A stretch of 64,000 bases of DNA, taken from the NCBI GenBank assembly GCA_021324355.1, contig JAJPJD010000007.1, positions 1 through 64,000 on the forward strand. Direction: 5' to 3'. The translations under genes were made by a program, and so were the position numbers. The stretch is from Actinomycetota bacterium. Its GTDB lineage: Bacteria; Actinomycetota; Acidimicrobiia; Acidimicrobiales; RAAP-2. Shown one piece after another: positions 15,863-24,715 of the stretch. Position 1 is the stretch's first letter, and every line of letters begins with the position of its first letter. The notes below the pieces were generated by a model. That model worked only from the letters and a program-made list of their open reading frames with translations, was not told the origin of the DNA and made no database searches.

Positions 15863-16666
15863 ATGGCGGTGAAGCTCCTCGTGGTCGGCGGCGGCCGCAT
15901 GGGCGGTGCCCTGGTCGCTGGCCTGCTGGCGGCCGGGTGGGCACCGGAGACCATCGCAGTGGTCGAGCCGTCGGCCGACCGCCGTCGAGCGCTCGCTGCC
16001 GCCTGCCCCAAGGTCGCGCTGCACGAGCGCCCGCCGGCCCGCTCGGTTGCGGCCGACGGCGGCGCAGTGCTGGCAGTGAAGCCCGAGGTCGCCGAATCGG
16101 CCTGCGCCGCCATCGGTGCGACCGGGGCACAGCGGGTGCTCTCGGTCGTGGCCGGCATGCCGACCGAGCGGCTGGAGGCCACCCTGCCCGAAGAGGTGGT
16201 GGTGGTGCGGGCGATGCCCAATGCGGCGGTGCTGGCTCGGGCCGGGGCCTCGGCGCTCTCGGGCGGGGTCAGGGCCCGGGCCGCCGACTTGGACTGGGCC
16301 GAAGGGATCCTCTCGGCGGTCGGCGTCGTGGTTCGCCTTCCCGAGCGGCTGCTGCATGCCGTGACCGGCCTGTCGGGCTCCGGGCCGGCGTATTTCTTCC
16401 TAGTCGCCGAGGCGCTGATCGAAGCCGGGGTGGCGGCCGGCCTCGATCGTGAGACCAGCCGCCAGCTCGTGATCGCGACCCTGGCCGGCTCGGGCGCCCT
16501 GCTGGTCGAGACCTCCCGCCCGCCCGAAGAGCTGCGGGCCGAGGTCACCTCTCCCGGCGGCACCACCGCGGCCGGCCTGCGCACTCTCGAGGCCCGGGCG
16601 GTGCGCTCGGCATTCCTGGAGGCGGTGGCGGCCGCCACGGAGCGCTCCCGCCAGCTCGGGCGCTGA
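15863..16666 (+). CDS. proC: pyrroline-5-carboxylate reductase
   Basis: The 267-residue enzyme catalyses the last step of proline synthesis, reducing 1-pyrroline-5-carboxylate with NAD(P)H. The N-terminal Rossmann fingerprint is VVGGGRMGGALVAGLL. The conserved C-terminal block is TGLSGSGPAYFFLVAEALIE, followed by SPGGTTAAGLRTLE. Length is normal. It has its own leaderless-type promoter rather than depending on the YbjN gene. Confidence is high. Confidence 0.95.
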   Translation: MAVKLLVVGGGRMGGALVAGLLAAGWAPETIAVVEPSADRRRALAAACPKVALHERPPARSVAADGGAVLAVKPEVAESACAAIGATGAQRVLSVVAGMPTERLEATLPEEVVVVRAMPNAAVLARAGASALSGGVRARAADLDWAEGILSAVGVVVRLPERLLHAVTGLSGSGPAYFFLVAEALIEAGVAAGLDRETSRQLVIATLAGSGALLVETSRPPEELRAEVTSPGGTTAAGLRTLEARAVRSAFLEAVAAATERSRQLGR

Positions 16667-16689
16667 GGGCGAAGGCTCGCGCCGCGGCG

Positions 16690-16695
16690 TAGTCT
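16690..16695 (+). promoter_or_regulatory. TAGTCT -10 element
   Basis: TAGTCT lies 24 nt before the ATG of the small HTH gene. The interval includes the ribosome-binding site GGGAGGGGGAG, so this transcript would have a short leader. Confidence 0.35.
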
Positions 16696-16719
16696 TCGCG
16701 TGCTTCGGGAGGGGGAGCC

Positions 16720-16920
16720 ATGGACGAGGAGCAGGTCCCGACGGCGTCGCGCTATCTCACCGTGAGCGAGGTGGCGGCGCTCCTTCGGGTGTCGAACATG
16801 ACCGTGTACCGCCTGGTGTCATCGGGTGCGCTCCCCGCGGTGCGGGTCGGTCGGTCGGTCAGGCTGCGGGCCGAGGACGTGGACGACTACCTGCGGGGCC
16901 GGCTGACCACTGCCAGTTGA
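16720..16920 (+). CDS. small excisionase-type HTH DNA-binding protein
   Basis: The protein is 66 residues, almost all one winged HTH of the MerR/excisionase (HTH_17) type: LTVSEVAALLRVSNMTVYRL, VSSGALPAVRVGRSVRLRAE, DVDDYLRG. Such small proteins (Rv0500A, BldC relatives) are chromosomal regulators in actinobacteria, not phage excisionases. Its position after proC equals that of Rv0500A. A strong ribosome-binding site precedes the ATG by about 6 nt. The regulon is unknown. Confidence 0.88.
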   Translation: MDEEQVPTASRYLTVSEVAALLRVSNMTVYRLVSSGALPAVRVGRSVRLRAEDVDDYLRGRLTTAS

Positions 16921-16947
16921 CCGAGGGACCGGCTGATCGAGGCAACG

Positions 16948-17790
16948 GTGCCCGCCGGACCCGACACCGTGTTCTTCCTGTCCGACTTCGGCTCCCGCGA
17001 CGAGTTCGCGGGGGTGGTTCGGGCCGTCCTGCGCCGGCTGGCCCCGTCGGTGGTGGTGATCGACCTGACCCATGAGATCCCGCCGTTCGACGTGGCGGCG
17101 GGGGCCCGGACGCTGGTGCGGGCCGTCCCCCATCTCGGTCCCGGCGTGGTGCTGGGCGTGGTCGACCCCGGGGTCGGTTCGGCTCGCCGAGGGGTCGCCC
17201 TGCGAGCCGGGAGCGGGCGGTTGTTCGTGGGTCCGGACAACGGGCTCTTGCTGCCGGCAGCCGAGCTGGACGGGATGCCGGTGGTCGAGGCGGTCCAGCT
17301 CCTCCGGCCGCCTGCGGCCTCCGGGGCAGCCACGTTCGACGGTCGGGACCTGTTCGCGCCGGCAGTCGCCGCCCTGTGCAACGGGGCCGCGCTGGGCGAC
17401 CTGGGCCCGGCGATCGACCCCGACAGCCTGGTCCGGCTCCTGCTTCCGCATCCCCGCCACTCCCGGCTCCCCGATGGGCGGCCGGTCCGCTGGTGCCAGG
17501 TGGACTGGGTCGACCGCTTCGGCAACCTCCAGCTCAGTGCGGTCCCAAGTGGCGAGGATCCCGAGACCCTTGCCCTGGCGTGGCCAGAGGACGAGGAAGC
17601 ACCCCGCCGGCAGAGCGCAGCTCGGATGGTCCGCCGGGTCCGAGCCTTCGCTGATCTGCGCGACGGCGAGCTGGGGCTGATCGTCGACGCCAACGGCCAT
17701 CTCGCCCTGGTGGTGCGGGAGGGCTCGGCGGCTGACCTGCTGGGCGTCGGTGTCGGGCAAGTGCTCGGCCTGGCCGAGCCCCCGACCTGA
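16948..17790 (+). CDS. S-adenosyl-L-methionine hydrolase (adenosine-forming), DUF62 family
   Basis: The 280-residue protein belongs to the SAM hydroxide adenosyltransferase family, which hydrolyses SAM to adenosine and methionine and is related to fluorinase and chlorinase. Visible motifs are FFLSDFGSRDEFAGV (with the Asp of the active site), DLTHEIPPFDV, GVVDPGVGS, FVGPDNGLLLPA and, near the C-terminus, VDWVDRFGNLQLS. Length is typical. The start is GTG 16948, 27 nt after the HTH gene. Hydrolysis rather than halogenation is inferred because the halogenase-specific insert is not apparent. Confidence 0.9.
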   Translation: MPAGPDTVFFLSDFGSRDEFAGVVRAVLRRLAPSVVVIDLTHEIPPFDVAAGARTLVRAVPHLGPGVVLGVVDPGVGSARRGVALRAGSGRLFVGPDNGLLLPAAELDGMPVVEAVQLLRPPAASGAATFDGRDLFAPAVAALCNGAALGDLGPAIDPDSLVRLLLPHPRHSRLPDGRPVRWCQVDWVDRFGNLQLSAVPSGEDPETLALAWPEDEEAPRRQSAARMVRRVRAFADLRDGELGLIVDANGHLALVVREGSAADLLGVGVGQVLGLAEPPT

Positions 17791-17815
17791 GCGGTCCCGA
17801 GCGAGGGATCGCCGG

Positions 17816-19132
17816 ATGGGGCAGGCTGGTGGCGTGGGGGGACCGGGGGAGCACCGACCTGAGACGCTGGTCTCGGAGGCCGAGCGGGACCAGGTCGCCG
17901 CGCTCATGGCCAAGCACTGCAGCGAGGGCCGGCTGACCCTCGAGGAGTTCTCCCAGCGGGTGGAGGTGGCGTTGGCGGCGCGGACCTGGGGCGAGTTGGA
18001 CCAGGTGCTGGCCGGCCTGCCCCCCGAGTCCGCCCCGCCCAGCACTGCCCCGACCTCGAGCCATGTCGTCGCGGTCTTCGGCGGGGCCTCGAGGCGGGGA
18101 CGGTGGCGGCCGGGGTCCCGGCTCCGGGCGACCGCAGTGTTCGGCGGCGTCGACCTGGACCTGCGCAACGCCGAGCTGCGCGGTTCGGAGATCGAGATCC
18201 GGGCGGTGGCGGTCTTCGGCGGCGTGGACATCGTGGTGCCCGAAGGGGTGGTGGTCGAGCTGTCGGGCTTCTCGTTGTTCGGCGGCAAGGACGCCCGGGT
18301 GGCCGACGTGCCGGTGATCCCGGGGAGCCCGGTGGTGAAGGTCCGCGGCTTTCCGGTCTTCGGCGGGGTCTCGGTCCGCTCGAAGCGGTCCGGGTGGCGG
18401 CTGATCGACCAGGTCCGCTCGGCCGTCGAGCCGGCGGCCGCCGACGCCCTGGCGTCGGCATCCGCCCGGCCCCCCGAACAGGCACCGCGGCGCCGAGATC
18501 CGCGGCTGGACGTGCGCGAGGCCCTGGCCCTGGCCGACGAGGTCCTGGACCTGCTGGACGGGGTGTTCACCAAGCGGCGCGGGCCCCGGACGGGTCAGTC
18601 CCGGAGCCGTCCTCGGTTAGCGCCTGATGGCACCGTCACCATCTTCTTCTCCGACGTGTCCGGCTTCACCGAACTCACCGAGCGGGTGGGGGACCACCCG
18701 GCCCAGCAGCTCCTGGCCACGTACTTCCAGATCGTCCGTGGCCACATCGCCACCCATGGCGGCTACGAGGTGAAGTGCCACGGCGACGAGGTGATGGTGG
18801 CGTTCGCCGACCCCGGCCAGGCGGTCCGCTGCGCGGTGGACATCCAGCGCTCGCTCCGCCGCTACAACCAGCGGGACGAGGGCGAGCCGCTGCGAGTCCA
18901 CATCGGCATGCACGCCGGCGAGGTGATCGAAGAGCGCGGCGACTTCTTGGGTCGCACGGTCATCCTGGCCAGCCGGATCACCGACGAGGCCCAGGCGGAC
19001 GAGATCCTGGTGTCAGCCGCGCTGCACGATGCCGTCGCCGGCCTGGCCGAGGTCGCCTTCGGACCGCCTCGTGCCGTGGCACTGCAGGGGGTGAGCGGCA
19101 GCCAGCTGGTCTACCCCGTGACTTGGGAGTGA
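17816..19132 (+). CDS. DUF1707 - FGG-repeat (LiaF-like) - class III adenylyl cyclase fusion
   Basis: The protein is 438 residues. Residues about 18-70 are DUF1707 (VSEAERDQVAALMAKHCSEG followed by RLTLEEFSQRVE). Residues about 80-190 contain five FGG turns (VFGGASR, VFGGVDLDL, VFGGVDIVV, LFGGKDAR, VFGGVSVR), a beta-solenoid like the LiaF C-terminus. From about 272 it is a class III cyclase: metal ligands Asp280 in FFSDVSGF and Asp324 in HGDEV, with Lys320 in the adenine-specifying position. The usual transition-state Asn is Ile383 (TVILASRI) although Arg387 is kept. No membrane helix is seen. ATG 17816 has GAGGG 8 nt upstream. Its stop overlaps the rex start (GTGA), tying it to the heme operon. 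Confidence 0.82.
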   Translation: MGQAGGVGGPGEHRPETLVSEAERDQVAALMAKHCSEGRLTLEEFSQRVEVALAARTWGELDQVLAGLPPESAPPSTAPTSSHVVAVFGGASRRGRWRPGSRLRATAVFGGVDLDLRNAELRGSEIEIRAVAVFGGVDIVVPEGVVVELSGFSLFGGKDARVADVPVIPGSPVVKVRGFPVFGGVSVRSKRSGWRLIDQVRSAVEPAAADALASASARPPEQAPRRRDPRLDVREALALADEVLDLLDGVFTKRRGPRTGQSRSRPRLAPDGTVTIFFSDVSGFTELTERVGDHPAQQLLATYFQIVRGHIATHGGYEVKCHGDEVMVAFADPGQAVRCAVDIQRSLRRYNQRDEGEPLRVHIGMHAGEVIEERGDFLGRTVILASRITDEAQADEILVSAALHDAVAGLAEVAFGPPRAVALQGVSGSQLVYPVTWE

Positions 19133-19827
19133 CCGAGGTGCGCGACCGGGCGGCTCCGTCCCGGCGGATCCCGGAGGCCACCGTCGTCCGGCTCCCCATC
19201 TACCGTCGGGTCCTCTCCGAGCTGCTCGCCGCCGAGCAGGCGACCGTGCACTCCGAACAGTTGGCCGAGCTGGCCGGAGTTGGCGCGGCCAAGGTGCGCA
19301 AGGACCTCTCGCTCCTGGGCAGCTTCGGGACTCGAGGCACCGGCTACGACGTGGGGTTCCTCCTCTCCCAGATCGACCGGGCGCTCGGGGCCGGCCACGA
19401 CTGGCCGTTGGTGGTGGTGGGGATCGGGCACCTGGGGACTGCGCTGGTCAACTCGGAGGGCTTCTCCACCCGGGGGTTCCGGGTGCTGGCCCTGTTCGAC
19501 GCCGACCCGTCGGTGGTCGGCACCGAGGTGCGGGGCCTGCGGGTGCAGCCGGTCGAGCAGCTGGGAGCGATGGCGCCGGTCGACCCGTCGACCATCGGCG
19601 TGGTGGCGACGCCGGCCCAGGCCGCCCAGGCGGTCACCGACGCCCTGGTTGGGGTGGGGGTGACCGCCATCTTGAACTTCGCCCCCCAGGTGCTGCGGGT
19701 CCCGCCCGAGGTGATGCTCCGCCACGTCGATCTCTCCACCGAGCTGCAGGTCCTGAGCTTCTTCCAGCTCCGTCGGGAGCGCGGTCGTGCCCTCGAGGGT
19801 GCTCTCGAGCGGGCTCGGCCACAATGA
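19129..19827 (+). CDS. rex: redox-sensing transcriptional repressor Rex
   Basis: The 232-residue NADH-responsive repressor has an N-terminal winged helix (VVRLPIYRRVLSEL, VHSEQLAELAGVGAAKVRKD, SLLGSFGTRGTGYDV) and a Rossmann domain with VVGIGHLGTALV. A C-terminal domain-swap helix follows (LQVLSFFQLRRER). Rex binds DNA at low NADH/NAD+ and releases it when NADH rises, controlling respiratory and heme genes. The GTG start overlaps the cyclase stop by 4 nt. It heads the hem cluster as in Streptomyces rex-hemACD. I looked for a Rex operator (TTGTGN6-8CACAA type) near rex and nuoA and saw none. Confidence 0.93.
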   Translation: MTEVRDRAAPSRRIPEATVVRLPIYRRVLSELLAAEQATVHSEQLAELAGVGAAKVRKDLSLLGSFGTRGTGYDVGFLLSQIDRALGAGHDWPLVVVGIGHLGTALVNSEGFSTRGFRVLALFDADPSVVGTEVRGLRVQPVEQLGAMAPVDPSTIGVVATPAQAAQAVTDALVGVGVTAILNFAPQVLRVPPEVMLRHVDLSTELQVLSFFQLRRERGRALEGALERARPQ

Positions 19828-19942
19828 CTGGCGCGTCGTCCCCGGGGGCCGGCACACTGGACGCTGGCCGGCACAACCGGCCAGCGGGGTCGCGCCCGGT
19901 TGGCAGTCCATGCCGGCCGCGACCACAGGAGGCGTGCCCGCG

Positions 19943-21223
19943 GTGTCCCTCGTCGTCGTCGGTCTCGAGCACCACAGCGCCCCGCTCGAGACGCTCGAGC
20001 GGGTAGCCCTGCGCGGCAGCGAGCTCGACGAGGTGCTGGCCAGTCTGCAGGGCCGGGAGAACCTCGCCGAGGTGGTCGTGCTGTCCACCTGCCTTCGCAC
20101 CGAGATCTACGCGGTGGTGGAGCGGTTCCACGAGGCAGTGTTCGAGCTCCAGGAGCTCTTGGCCAAGCGGGCCGAGATGGCGCTCGAGGACCTGGAGTCG
20201 TGCTGTGTGGTCCGCTTCGACGACGACGTGGCCGCGCACCTGTTCGCAGTGGCGGCCGGGCTGGAGTCGGCGGTGGTCGGCGAGTCCGAGGTCCTGGGGC
20301 AGGTCCGCCGGGCCTGGGAAGCCTCGGTGGCCCGCCAGGCCTCGGGACCGGTCCTCGCCGGGTTGTTCCGGCAGGCCGTCCGGGTGGGCCGGCGCGCCCG
20401 GCATGAGACCGCCATCGGACGGGGCACCACCTCGTTCGCGCACGCCGCGACGGCCCTGGCGGCGAGCCGGTTCGAGGGCGGGCTGGCCGGGCGGGCGGTG
20501 GCAGTGGTGGGCGCCGGCGAGATCGGCACCAGCCTGCTCGACGCGCTGACCGGGGCCCCGTCAGCGCTGCGGCCGGCCCGGGTGGTGGTGGCCAGCCGGT
20601 CCCGGGCTCGAGCTCGGGCCCTCGCCCGTCGCCCGGCGGCCGCCGGCACGGTCGAAGCGGTCGGACTCGACCAGCTCCCGGCGGTGGCCGAGGCCAGCGA
20701 GGCGGTGTTCTGCGCCCTCGACGTCTCGGGGCCGGTGCTCGGCGCGGCGCACCTCGCGCCGTCAGGGGATCGGTCGGCGAACCCCCTGGTGGTCGTCGAC
20801 CTCGGGGTCCCCCGCAACGTCCAGCCGGCGCTGGCCGAGGTGCCCGGGGTGCGCGTGCTGGGCATGGAGGCGCTGAAGGAGGCGGTCACCCGGTCCACCC
20901 AGGATCGCCAGGCCGAGGTCGAGGCGGTGGCCGCGATCTGCGAGGAGGAGCTGGACCGCTACCGGGCCGAGGTCCGGGGGCGGAGCGCGGCGCCGGTGAT
21001 CGCCGCGCTGCGGGCCAGGCTGGAGGAGCTGCGAGCGACCGAGCTGGAGCGCCACCGGGCGGCCATGGGGCTGGGCGAGGAGGACTGGGCCCGAGTCGAC
21101 GAAGCCAGCCGGGCCGCGTTGGCGAAGATCCTCCACCGTCCCACCGTGCTCCTGAAGGAGACCGCCGGGACCCCGCGCGGCGAGCGCCTGGTCGAGGCGC
21201 TGCGCCTGCTGTTCGACCTCTGA
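19943..21223 (+). CDS. hemA: glutamyl-tRNA reductase
   Basis: The 426-residue enzyme makes glutamate-1-semialdehyde from Glu-tRNA with NADPH, the entry to tetrapyrroles by the C5 route. The N-terminal GLEHHSAPLETLE and the nucleophile Cys in LSTCLRTEIYAVVE are clear (Leu replaces the common Asn in STCNRTE). ESAVVGESEVLGQVR and the NADPH fold AVVGAGEIGTSL follow. GTG 19943 is chosen because AGGAGG at 19927-19932 is well spaced; the frame extends upstream without similarity. It is 115 nt downstream of rex. Confidence 0.95.
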   Translation: MSLVVVGLEHHSAPLETLERVALRGSELDEVLASLQGRENLAEVVVLSTCLRTEIYAVVERFHEAVFELQELLAKRAEMALEDLESCCVVRFDDDVAAHLFAVAAGLESAVVGESEVLGQVRRAWEASVARQASGPVLAGLFRQAVRVGRRARHETAIGRGTTSFAHAATALAASRFEGGLAGRAVAVVGAGEIGTSLLDALTGAPSALRPARVVVASRSRARARALARRPAAAGTVEAVGLDQLPAVAEASEAVFCALDVSGPVLGAAHLAPSGDRSANPLVVVDLGVPRNVQPALAEVPGVRVLGMEALKEAVTRSTQDRQAEVEAVAAICEEELDRYRAEVRGRSAAPVIAALRARLEELRATELERHRAAMGLGEEDWARVDEASRAALAKILHRPTVLLKETAGTPRGERLVEALRLLFDL

Positions 21224-21229
21224 GCCACG

Positions 21230-22192
21230 GTGTCGGGAACCCAGACCGCAGCCGGCCCGCCGGTCCTGTGGCCGGTCGATCGACCGGTTCGGCTCGCCAC
21301 CCGCGGCTCGCCGTTGGCCCGGCGGCAGACCGACATGGTGGCCCACCTGCTGGCCCAGGCGGTCTCCGGCCTGGTAGTGGAGGCGGTCGTGGTCCGCACC
21401 GAGGGGGATCGCCGCCCCGACGAGCCCCTCGAGGCCATCGGCGGCCAGGGGGTCTTCGCCAAGGAGGTCCAGCAGGCAGTCCTTGACGGCCGGGCCGACG
21501 TGGCGGTGCACTCGGCCAAGGACCTCCCGCCGACCACCCCCGAAGGGCTGGTGCTGGCTGCGGTGCCGACTCGTGGCGACGTCCGCGACGCCCTGGTGGG
21601 CGCCACCCTGGCTGGGTTGGCTCCGGGGGCCAGGGTCGCCACCGGGTCGGCTCGCCGCCGGGCCCAGCTGGCCAACCTCCGGCCGGACCTCGCCTTCGTG
21701 CCGGTGCGGGGCAACATCGAGACTCGGATCGCCCGGGCCGGCCATGGTGCCGACGCAGTCGTGGTGGCGGCGGTGGCGCTCGAGCGGCTGGCCATCGCGC
21801 CCCCGGTGCTCGAGGTGCTCTCGCCGCTGACCATGCTCCCCCAGGTCGGTCAGGGTGCCCTGGCGCTCGAGTGCGCACGGGAGGACCTCGCAGCGCAGGC
21901 GCTGCTGGCGGCGGTGGACTCTGTGCCGGCGCACCGGGCCCTCGATGCCGAACGGGCGATGCTGGCCGCGCTGGGCGCGTCCTGCGTGCTCCCGGTGGCC
22001 GGGTGGGCCGACTCGGGCCCCCAAGAGCTCGTCCTGCGTGGCATGGTGGCCAGCGCGGACGGGCGCGTCCTGGTGCATGCCGAGCGGTCCGGCACCGATC
22101 CCCATGAGCTCGGCAGGACGGTGGCCCAGGCGCTGTGGCACGACCTCGGCGGGGCCGAGCTCCTCGGCGCCGGCCCGCCACCGACCCGGTGA
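21230..22192 (+). CDS. hemC: porphobilinogen deaminase (hydroxymethylbilane synthase)
   Basis: The 320-residue enzyme polymerises four porphobilinogens into hydroxymethylbilane. Visible motifs are LATRGSPLARRQTDMV, DVAVHSAKDLP, ARVATGSARRRAQL and LPQVGQGALALECARED. The dipyrromethane-cofactor Cys is in LGASCVLPVAGW. GTG start, 6 nt after hemA. Length is normal. Nothing unusual. Confidence 0.95.
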   Translation: MSGTQTAAGPPVLWPVDRPVRLATRGSPLARRQTDMVAHLLAQAVSGLVVEAVVVRTEGDRRPDEPLEAIGGQGVFAKEVQQAVLDGRADVAVHSAKDLPPTTPEGLVLAAVPTRGDVRDALVGATLAGLAPGARVATGSARRRAQLANLRPDLAFVPVRGNIETRIARAGHGADAVVVAAVALERLAIAPPVLEVLSPLTMLPQVGQGALALECAREDLAAQALLAAVDSVPAHRALDAERAMLAALGASCVLPVAGWADSGPQELVLRGMVASADGRVLVHAERSGTDPHELGRTVAQALWHDLGGAELLGAGPPPTR

Positions 22193-22199
22193 CCGAGCG

Positions 22200-23711
22200 G
22201 TGACCGTGTACCTGGTCGGCGCCGGGCCGGGGGATCCCGGGTTGTTGACCCGGCGGGGAGCCGAGCTGCTGGCGCAGGCCGAGGTGGTTGTCTACGACCG
22301 CCTGATCGATCACTCGCTGCTGGCGCTCGCGCCCCGGCACGCGCTCTTGGTGGACGTAGGCAAGCGACCGGCCGGGGATACCGACGCCGGCTCGGCCGGC
22401 GAGGCGGCCCGCCAGGAGGACATCAACGCGCTGCTGATCGCCCACGGCCAGGCCGGCCGGAGGGTGGTCCGCCTCAAGGGGGGGGACCCGTTCCTCTTCG
22501 GCCGGGGGGGCGAGGAGGCGGCCGCCCTCTCCCGGGCCGGCGTGCCGTGGGAGGTGGTCCCGGGCGTGTCGTCGGCCCTCGCGGTCCCGGCCGCGGCCGG
22601 CATCCCGGTCACCCAGCGAGGCCTGGCGACCTCGGTCACGGTGGTGACCGGCCAGGTCGGCGACCAGGCCCGGTCCGGGGTGGACTGGGAGTCCCTGGCC
22701 CGGGCCAACGGAACCCTGGTCATCCTCATGGGGATGGCCACCAGGGCGGAGATCGCCCGCCGGCTGATGGCCGGGGGCCGCCCAGCCGACGAGCCGGTGG
22801 CGGTGGTCGAGTGGGGCACGACCCCCCGCCAGCGGGTGGTGCGCACGACCCTGGCCGAGCTGGGTTCGGTGTCCTTGGGCTCGCCGGCCACCATCGTCGT
22901 CGGCCCGGTCGCCCGGCTGGACCTCGGCCCTGCTGACCGGGGCCCGCTCGGTGGCCGCACGGTGGTGGTCACCCGTGCCCCCTCGCAGGCCGGGACCCTG
23001 GCACGCGGGCTCCGACTGGCGGGGGCCCGGGTGATCGAGTTGGCGGTGATCGAGATCGGGGAGGTGCCCGACGAGCGCGACGCGCTGACGGCGGCCGCCG
23101 AGCAGGCCGAGCGGTACCAGTGGCTGGTCTTCACCTCGGCCAACGCAGTCGGGCGGTTCGTGCCGCTGGTCCCGGACCTGCGGCGCCTCGGTGGCTGCCG
23201 GCTGGCCGCGGTGGGCCGGGCGACCGCGGCCGCCCTGGCCGAGCACCATCTCCAGGCCGACCTGGTCCCCGAGCAGCCCAGTGCCGAGGGCCTGGTCCGG
23301 GCCATGCCCGACGGCGACGGCCGGGTCCTGTTCGTGAAAGCGGCCGGGGCCGCCGAGACGATCGCCGCCGGCCTGGCCGCCAAGGGCTGGCAGGTCGACG
23401 AGGTGGTTGCGTACCGCACGGTCGAGGCCCCGCCGCCCCCGGCCGAGGTGGCGGCCGGCCTCAGGGAGGCCGACGCGGTGACCTTCGCGTCGCCGAGCGC
23501 GGTGCGGGCCTACCTCCACCTGCGCGACACCGACGGGGGGTCCCTGCCGGTCCCGCCGGTGGTGGCCTGCATCGGTCCGACCACCGCGGCGGCGGCTCGT
23601 GGCGCCGGCCTGGCGGTGGCGGTCGAGCCGGCCGGGGCGTCGGTCGAGGGCCTGGTGGCCGCGCTGGCGGCGCACCTGGGGACGATGCCGGCCGGTGCCG
23701 GCGGGTCGTAG
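22200..23711 (+). CDS. uroporphyrinogen-III C-methyltransferase / uroporphyrinogen-III synthase fusion
   Basis: The 503-residue bifunctional protein starts with a SUMT (CobA/CysG-A) domain, residues about 1-240 (VYLVGAGPGDPGLLTRRGAE, RLKGGDPFLFGRGGEE, VVPGVSSALAVPAAAGIPVT). A uroporphyrinogen-III synthase (HemD) domain follows at about 258-500 (VVVTRAPSQAGTLARGLRLA, LVFTSANAV, VTFASPSAVRAY). It closes hydroxymethylbilane to uro'gen III and can methylate it toward precorrin-2, the branch to siroheme or B12. The fusion is common in actinobacteria. The GTG is 7 nt after the hemC stop. Upstream open frame is a shadow of hemC. Confidence 0.93.
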   Translation: MTVYLVGAGPGDPGLLTRRGAELLAQAEVVVYDRLIDHSLLALAPRHALLVDVGKRPAGDTDAGSAGEAARQEDINALLIAHGQAGRRVVRLKGGDPFLFGRGGEEAAALSRAGVPWEVVPGVSSALAVPAAAGIPVTQRGLATSVTVVTGQVGDQARSGVDWESLARANGTLVILMGMATRAEIARRLMAGGRPADEPVAVVEWGTTPRQRVVRTTLAELGSVSLGSPATIVVGPVARLDLGPADRGPLGGRTVVVTRAPSQAGTLARGLRLAGARVIELAVIEIGEVPDERDALTAAAEQAERYQWLVFTSANAVGRFVPLVPDLRRLGGCRLAAVGRATAAALAEHHLQADLVPEQPSAEGLVRAMPDGDGRVLFVKAAGAAETIAAGLAAKGWQVDEVVAYRTVEAPPPPAEVAAGLREADAVTFASPSAVRAYLHLRDTDGGSLPVPPVVACIGPTTAAAARGAGLAVAVEPAGASVEGLVAALAAHLGTMPAGAGGS

Positions 23712-23714
23712 GCT
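23709..23714 (+). promoter_or_regulatory. TAGGCT -10 element, leaderless type, inside the hem cluster
   Basis: TAGGCT lies 6 nt before the GTG of hemB and overlaps the stop of the preceding gene. It would give hemB-hemL a promoter separate from rex-hemA. Confidence 0.45.
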
Positions 23715-23720
23715 GAGACG

Positions 23721-24704
23721 GTGCCGTTCCCGCACCAGCGGCTGCGCCGGCTGCGGCGTACGCCGGCGTTGCGCCGGTTGGTGGCCGAGACCCGCCTCGG
23801 GGTGGAGGACCTGGTCGCGCCGGTGTTCGTCCGAGAGGGGATCGACGAGCCGGTCCCCATCGCCTCGATGCCGGGCCACGCCCAGCACACCGTGGCATCG
23901 CTGGTGGCCGAGGCCAAGCGGCTCGGGGCGCTGGGGGTCCTCGGGCTGGTGGTGTTCGGGGTGCCGAGCACCAAGGACCCCCTCGGCCGGGGGGCCAGCG
24001 ACCCCGACGGGATCGTCCAGGTCGCCCTGGCCGAGCTGGCCAGCGCCCTGGGCGACGAGATGGTCCTCATCGCCGATTTGTGCCTGGACGAGTACACCGA
24101 CCACGGCCACTGCGGCGTCCTGCGGCCGGACGGCTCGGTCGACAACGACGCCACCCTCGATCGCTACCGCGAGGTGGCGGTCGCCCAGGCCCGGGCCGGC
24201 GCGGCGGTGGTCGCGCCGAGCGGGATGATGGACGGCCAGGTCGGCGCGATCCGCGACGCGCTCGACAGCGCCGGGTTCACCGAGACCGCCGTGCTGGCGT
24301 ACGCGGCGAAGTACGCCTCGGCCCTCTACGGGCCGTTCCGCGACGCGGTCGACGTGACCATCGCCGGCGGCGGGGACCGTCGGACCTACCAGCAGGACCC
24401 GGCGAACCGCCGGGAGGCGCTGGCCGAGGTGGCCCTCGACGTCGCCGAGGGTGCCGACATGGTGATGGTCAAGCCGGCCCTGCCCAACCTCGACGTCATT
24501 GCGGCCGTCCGCCGACGGTTCACCCAGCCGCTGTTCGCCTACCAGGTGAGCGGCGAGTTCGCGATGGTGAAGGCGGCCGCCGAGCGGGGGTGGGTGGACG
24601 GGGCGGCGGTCGCGGCCGAGCAGGTGCTCTCCATCCGCCGGGCCGGGGCGGACGTGGTGGTCACCTACTTCGCCGGCGAGCTGGCCGAGGCGCTGGCCGG
24701 CTGA
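23721..24704 (+). CDS. hemB: delta-aminolevulinic acid dehydratase (porphobilinogen synthase)
   Basis: The 327-residue enzyme condenses two 5-aminolevulinates to porphobilinogen. The two active-site Lys are seen in LAYAAKYASALYGPFRDA and MVMVKPALPNLD. The metal region reads LCLDEYTDHGHCG, with Asp where zinc-type enzymes have Cys, so a magnesium-dependent form is inferred. YVxPVFVREG near the N-terminus is replaced by APVFVREG. The GTG start is 9 nt after the cobA-hemD stop. Confidence 0.95.
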   Translation: MPFPHQRLRRLRRTPALRRLVAETRLGVEDLVAPVFVREGIDEPVPIASMPGHAQHTVASLVAEAKRLGALGVLGLVVFGVPSTKDPLGRGASDPDGIVQVALAELASALGDEMVLIADLCLDEYTDHGHCGVLRPDGSVDNDATLDRYREVAVAQARAGAAVVAPSGMMDGQVGAIRDALDSAGFTETAVLAYAAKYASALYGPFRDAVDVTIAGGGDRRTYQQDPANRREALAEVALDVAEGADMVMVKPALPNLDVIAAVRRRFTQPLFAYQVSGEFAMVKAAAERGWVDGAAVAAEQVLSIRRAGADVVVTYFAGELAEALAG

Positions 24705-24715
24705 GCGGCCCGGCC

